Notes under the pieces: model-generated
Seen by the model: only the letters and a program-made list of their open reading frames with translations
Told to the model about the DNA's origin: nothing
The model's database searches: none
Source: GYS-P2D sp964414425
GTDB taxonomy: Bacteria > Bacteroidota > Bacteroidia > Chitinophagales > Saprospiraceae
Reading direction: 5' to 3'
Assembly: GCA_964414425.1 (NCBI GenBank)
Contig: CAYPWL010000007.1
Coordinates: 1-64,000 of the forward strand
Length of the DNA: 64,000 nucleotides
Position numbers and translations under genes: made by a program
Shown: in pieces, positions 63,201 to 64,000 of the stretch
How positions within the stretch are numbered: the first letter of the stretch is position 1
How the letters are laid out: every line of letters starts with the position of its first letter

Positions 63201-64000
63201 TAGACTTTCGCCACAGGCTACGACAGCAACTGTGACCTACTTCTTCACAGATAGTCAAGGTTGTGAATACACCGTAGTTTTTGTTATCGATCTTAATAGA
63301 GATGATAATAACTTAATTGATCTAAATGATGATGATGGTGATGGCATGATTACAGTATGTCCTGGGCAGAGTGTCAATTTGTTTAACAGTGCTATACCTG
63401 GCGTGACTTACACATTTACGCCTATGGATGGTTTGACATTCACTGATCTGGTCAACTTCAGTGATCCAGTTGCCTCGCCAACCACTACGACTACTTATAC
63501 GATAACGGCTACAGATGGAGTAACTACGGAGACAGCCACAATTACTGTCAATGTTGGAACTGACAACATAGTATTGAGCTTTGATGAGCCTTCGGTACTT
63601 ATATGTAGTATCCAAGATCAAGAGAACGTACTTGTAAATAATCCTGTTGATGGGCCTAATACCACTTATGAGTGGTCATTTGATCCTTCATTTGATAATA
63701 TAGTTGGTACTGAGCAATTCATTACATTCAATATACCTTCAGGGATGTCAACGCTCTTTGTAAGAGCATTTGATCCGGTGAACTGTGGTAGTAATATTGC
63801 ATCGATTGATGTGATACAAGGAACACCAGATTTCACATTTGACTTTGATCCTATTAATAGATGTGAAGGAGGAAATACCTCTACTGAGGTGAATATCACG
63901 GACAATAGTCCTGACCAAGGATTGACTGTCGTTTTTGAACCGAACGATGCCATTGTTTCTGATATTAATACATTGCCTATAACGGTCATGGCAGCTGAGG
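60223..64000 (+). CDS. giant repeat surface protein, partial at right edge
   Basis: At least 1259 aa; the frame is open to the last base, so the C-terminus is missing. Candidate ATGs are 60223, 60241 and 60259; all lead to a signal peptide ending Q-V-S-A-T-H. The first ~310 residues are the same module as in the protein at 27544 (H-I-V-G-S-D-M, A-Y-Q-R-C-C-R, I-D-P-Q-T-G-V-I-T-G-T-P). A PKD-like domain follows (Y-E-W-D-F-N). Long repeats of about 265-275 aa then begin, each with T-F-(T/S)-P-M-D-G-L. A T9SS signal is expected beyond the window. It starts 12 bases after the PorE-like gene and is the likely client of the PorP/SprF pair. Confidence 0.85.
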   Translation, partial: MNQIDRMSKIPYMKSVRHVLLALIGLFILSPTQVSATHIVGSDMNFRCLGNDFYEVTLTVRRDCINGADDAPFDDPASIGIFDAFGNLQPVLGTFGQVFLPFEGSDRIDGSLPECSFLGGGVCVDEATYTGIVFLPFRDDGYFLAYQRCCRNVTLNNIIDPTETGTTKFVCLTETTLNECNSSPSFGEFPELVICANEPIDFDHSAKDLDGDSLVYRLFTPHSGATRDMPKPQPPQGAPYDTVVYSQGFSLGNLLGGDPLRIDPQTGVITGTPNTVGQFLVGVLVEEWRDGELLSKVRRDFEYNVRACEDIALTDFDVENDLVCDGLTINTINTSPGNFAYEWDFNYPSGDPAFRSTEESPSFTYPAPGFYRISLTSIDPADGCEVTVIEEIGVFESNITGTIECNIGDCVNGTVPVTLSTNAMDPNSPIREFRWNITTANSRQTLLGQNIEVSFACDDIVNVELQVTTQNGCDITIEKRDVLNTAGLDDPLIDPIGDEDEDGNVVVTICQGESTDLFDNAVDGVIYTFTPMDGLKFTDTINFSDPVACPDVTTKFVVTATDGVRTDTACVTVNVAENPMVETSADSLVICEGAIQRIAITTDQTNTITFETTEGVLTDGIFSPDNPGFRVGEQGGVFVFTVSDGQCTTTDSITFLNTIITEVDEVEAAIDTTTTFNSTTNVFTFTINEEELLESFDIVSIRFTIEADGVLVGEGSGSDIALELPDGTLNARVILYFTDSNGCEYTLIFNIPINDDVIDDDENGLIDPIGDVDGEGNATVTICRGDNTPLFDRSFDGVTYTFSPMDGLKFTDTINFSDPVACPDSTTKYVVTATDGVISDTVCITVFVVDRPTFETSSESITVCEGGFEGFMINTDPNNTITFQNPDGLDFVNPIDPNNPMIRGTEQGGFIVFDVSNGVCFVRDSIPVSVILTEVDEVEAAIDTVVSFDASENRLMVSINEEELREMFDIVSIRYTVEAGGQLFEGPGSDIDLRLSPQATTATVTYFFTDSQGCEYTVVFVIDLNRDDNNLIDLNDDDGDGMITVCPGQSVNLFNSAIPGVTYTFTPMDGLTFTDLVNFSDPVASPTTTTTYTITATDGVTTETATITVNVGTDNIVLSFDEPSVLICSIQDQENVLVNNPVDGPNTTYEWSFDPSFDNIVGTEQFITFNIPSGMSTLFVRAFDPVNCGSNIASIDVIQGTPDFTFDFDPINRCEGGNTSTEVNITDNSPDQGLTVVFEPNDAIVSDINTLPITVMAAE
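61700..63560 (+). repeat. ~800-bp coding tandem repeat in the giant protein
   Basis: Three units are seen, anchored by the codons for P-M-D-G-L at 61813, 62632 and 63421. The spacings are 819 and 789 bases (273 and 263 codons). Each unit includes I-C-x-G-x-(S/N)-x-x-L-F, T-F-(T/S)-P-M-D-G-L-x-F-T-D and, later, T-E-V-D-E-V-E-A-A-I-D-T. The third unit changes after its first ~80 residues. Confidence 0.85.

Noticed and set aside
1..64000. CRISPR array, insertion sequence, prophage or toxin-antitoxin pair
   Set aside because: No regularly spaced direct repeats with unique spacers, no transposase or integrase motifs, and no small paired toxin/antitoxin genes were seen on either strand.

Overview
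The window is a stretch of a Bacteroidota chromosome, most likely from the Saprospiria/Chitinophagia side of the phylum, though rank below phylum is inference. Evidence: two secreted proteins with type IX secretion (T9SS) C-terminal signals, a PorP/SprF protein followed by a PorE-like TPR/PD40/OmpA protein, a short (289 aa) primary sigma factor, TAnnTTTG-type -7 promoter elements, few visible Shine-Dalgarno sequences, a bacillithiol deacetylase, and eukaryote-like class I ribonucleotide reductase. Most genes are chromosomal housekeeping genes. I see no tRNA, rRNA, CRISPR array, insertion sequence, prophage or integrase.

Layout. 1-6.4 kb: an AT-rich lipoprotein gene, then a leftward pyrE - M42 peptidase - UbiA-like run, a Nudix gene, and an ACT protein divergent from aspartate kinase. 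6.5-12.9 kb: a NagB/PIG-L fusion and SSS symporter facing a BCCT transporter whose N-terminus has no standard start codon, then an MDR-family reductase. 13.1-16.8 kb: one large T9SS-secreted protein split by a 100-N assembly gap inside a 21-bp tandem repeat. 16.9-24.8 kb: VOC protein, rplT/rpmI, kdsA - FAD protein - DoxX - bshB1, HtrA protease, START-like protein, primary sigma factor. 24.8-31.3 kb: Lrp regulator, CtpA protease, TsaC, a PKD protein with a type B T9SS signal, rplS - lipoprotein, rpsP. 31.4-42.4 kb: an unknown helical protein, EI24 protein, a leftward hemL - histidine kinase - response regulator run, a SPOR protein, a dihaem peroxidase lipoprotein, a nucleotidyltransferase, dusB - cca. 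42.4-47.7 kb: leftward yidC - gpsA - DUF2130 - coiled-coil membrane protein. 47.9-52.7 kb: CorA, then nrdB-nrdA behind a control region containing DnaA-box-like sites and a perfect hairpin. 52.8-56.3 kb: a DUF1080 lipoprotein with a Tat-exported Gfo/Idh/MocA oxidoreductase, and a sirtuin. 56.7-64 kb: PorP/SprF, PorE-like protein and a giant repeat protein running off the right edge.

How the genes fit together. Cell-surface export is the recurrent theme: the PorP/SprF - PorE-like pair probably forms an outer-membrane T9SS attachment unit for the giant protein beside it, and two further T9SS cargo genes lie elsewhere in the window. Envelope upkeep is represented by YidC, HtrA, CtpA, KdsA, GpsA and BshB1. 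Translation and tRNA maturation are represented by L20, L35, L19, S16, TsaC, DusB and CCA transferase. Sugar use is represented by the NagB/PIG-L fusion with its symporter and by the DUF1080/Gfo-Idh-MocA pair. The least explained items are the Met/Asp heptad repeat protein, the DUF2130 nuclease-like protein paired with a coiled-coil membrane protein, the 461-aa helical protein, and the shared non-coding motif upstream of T9SS-related genes.
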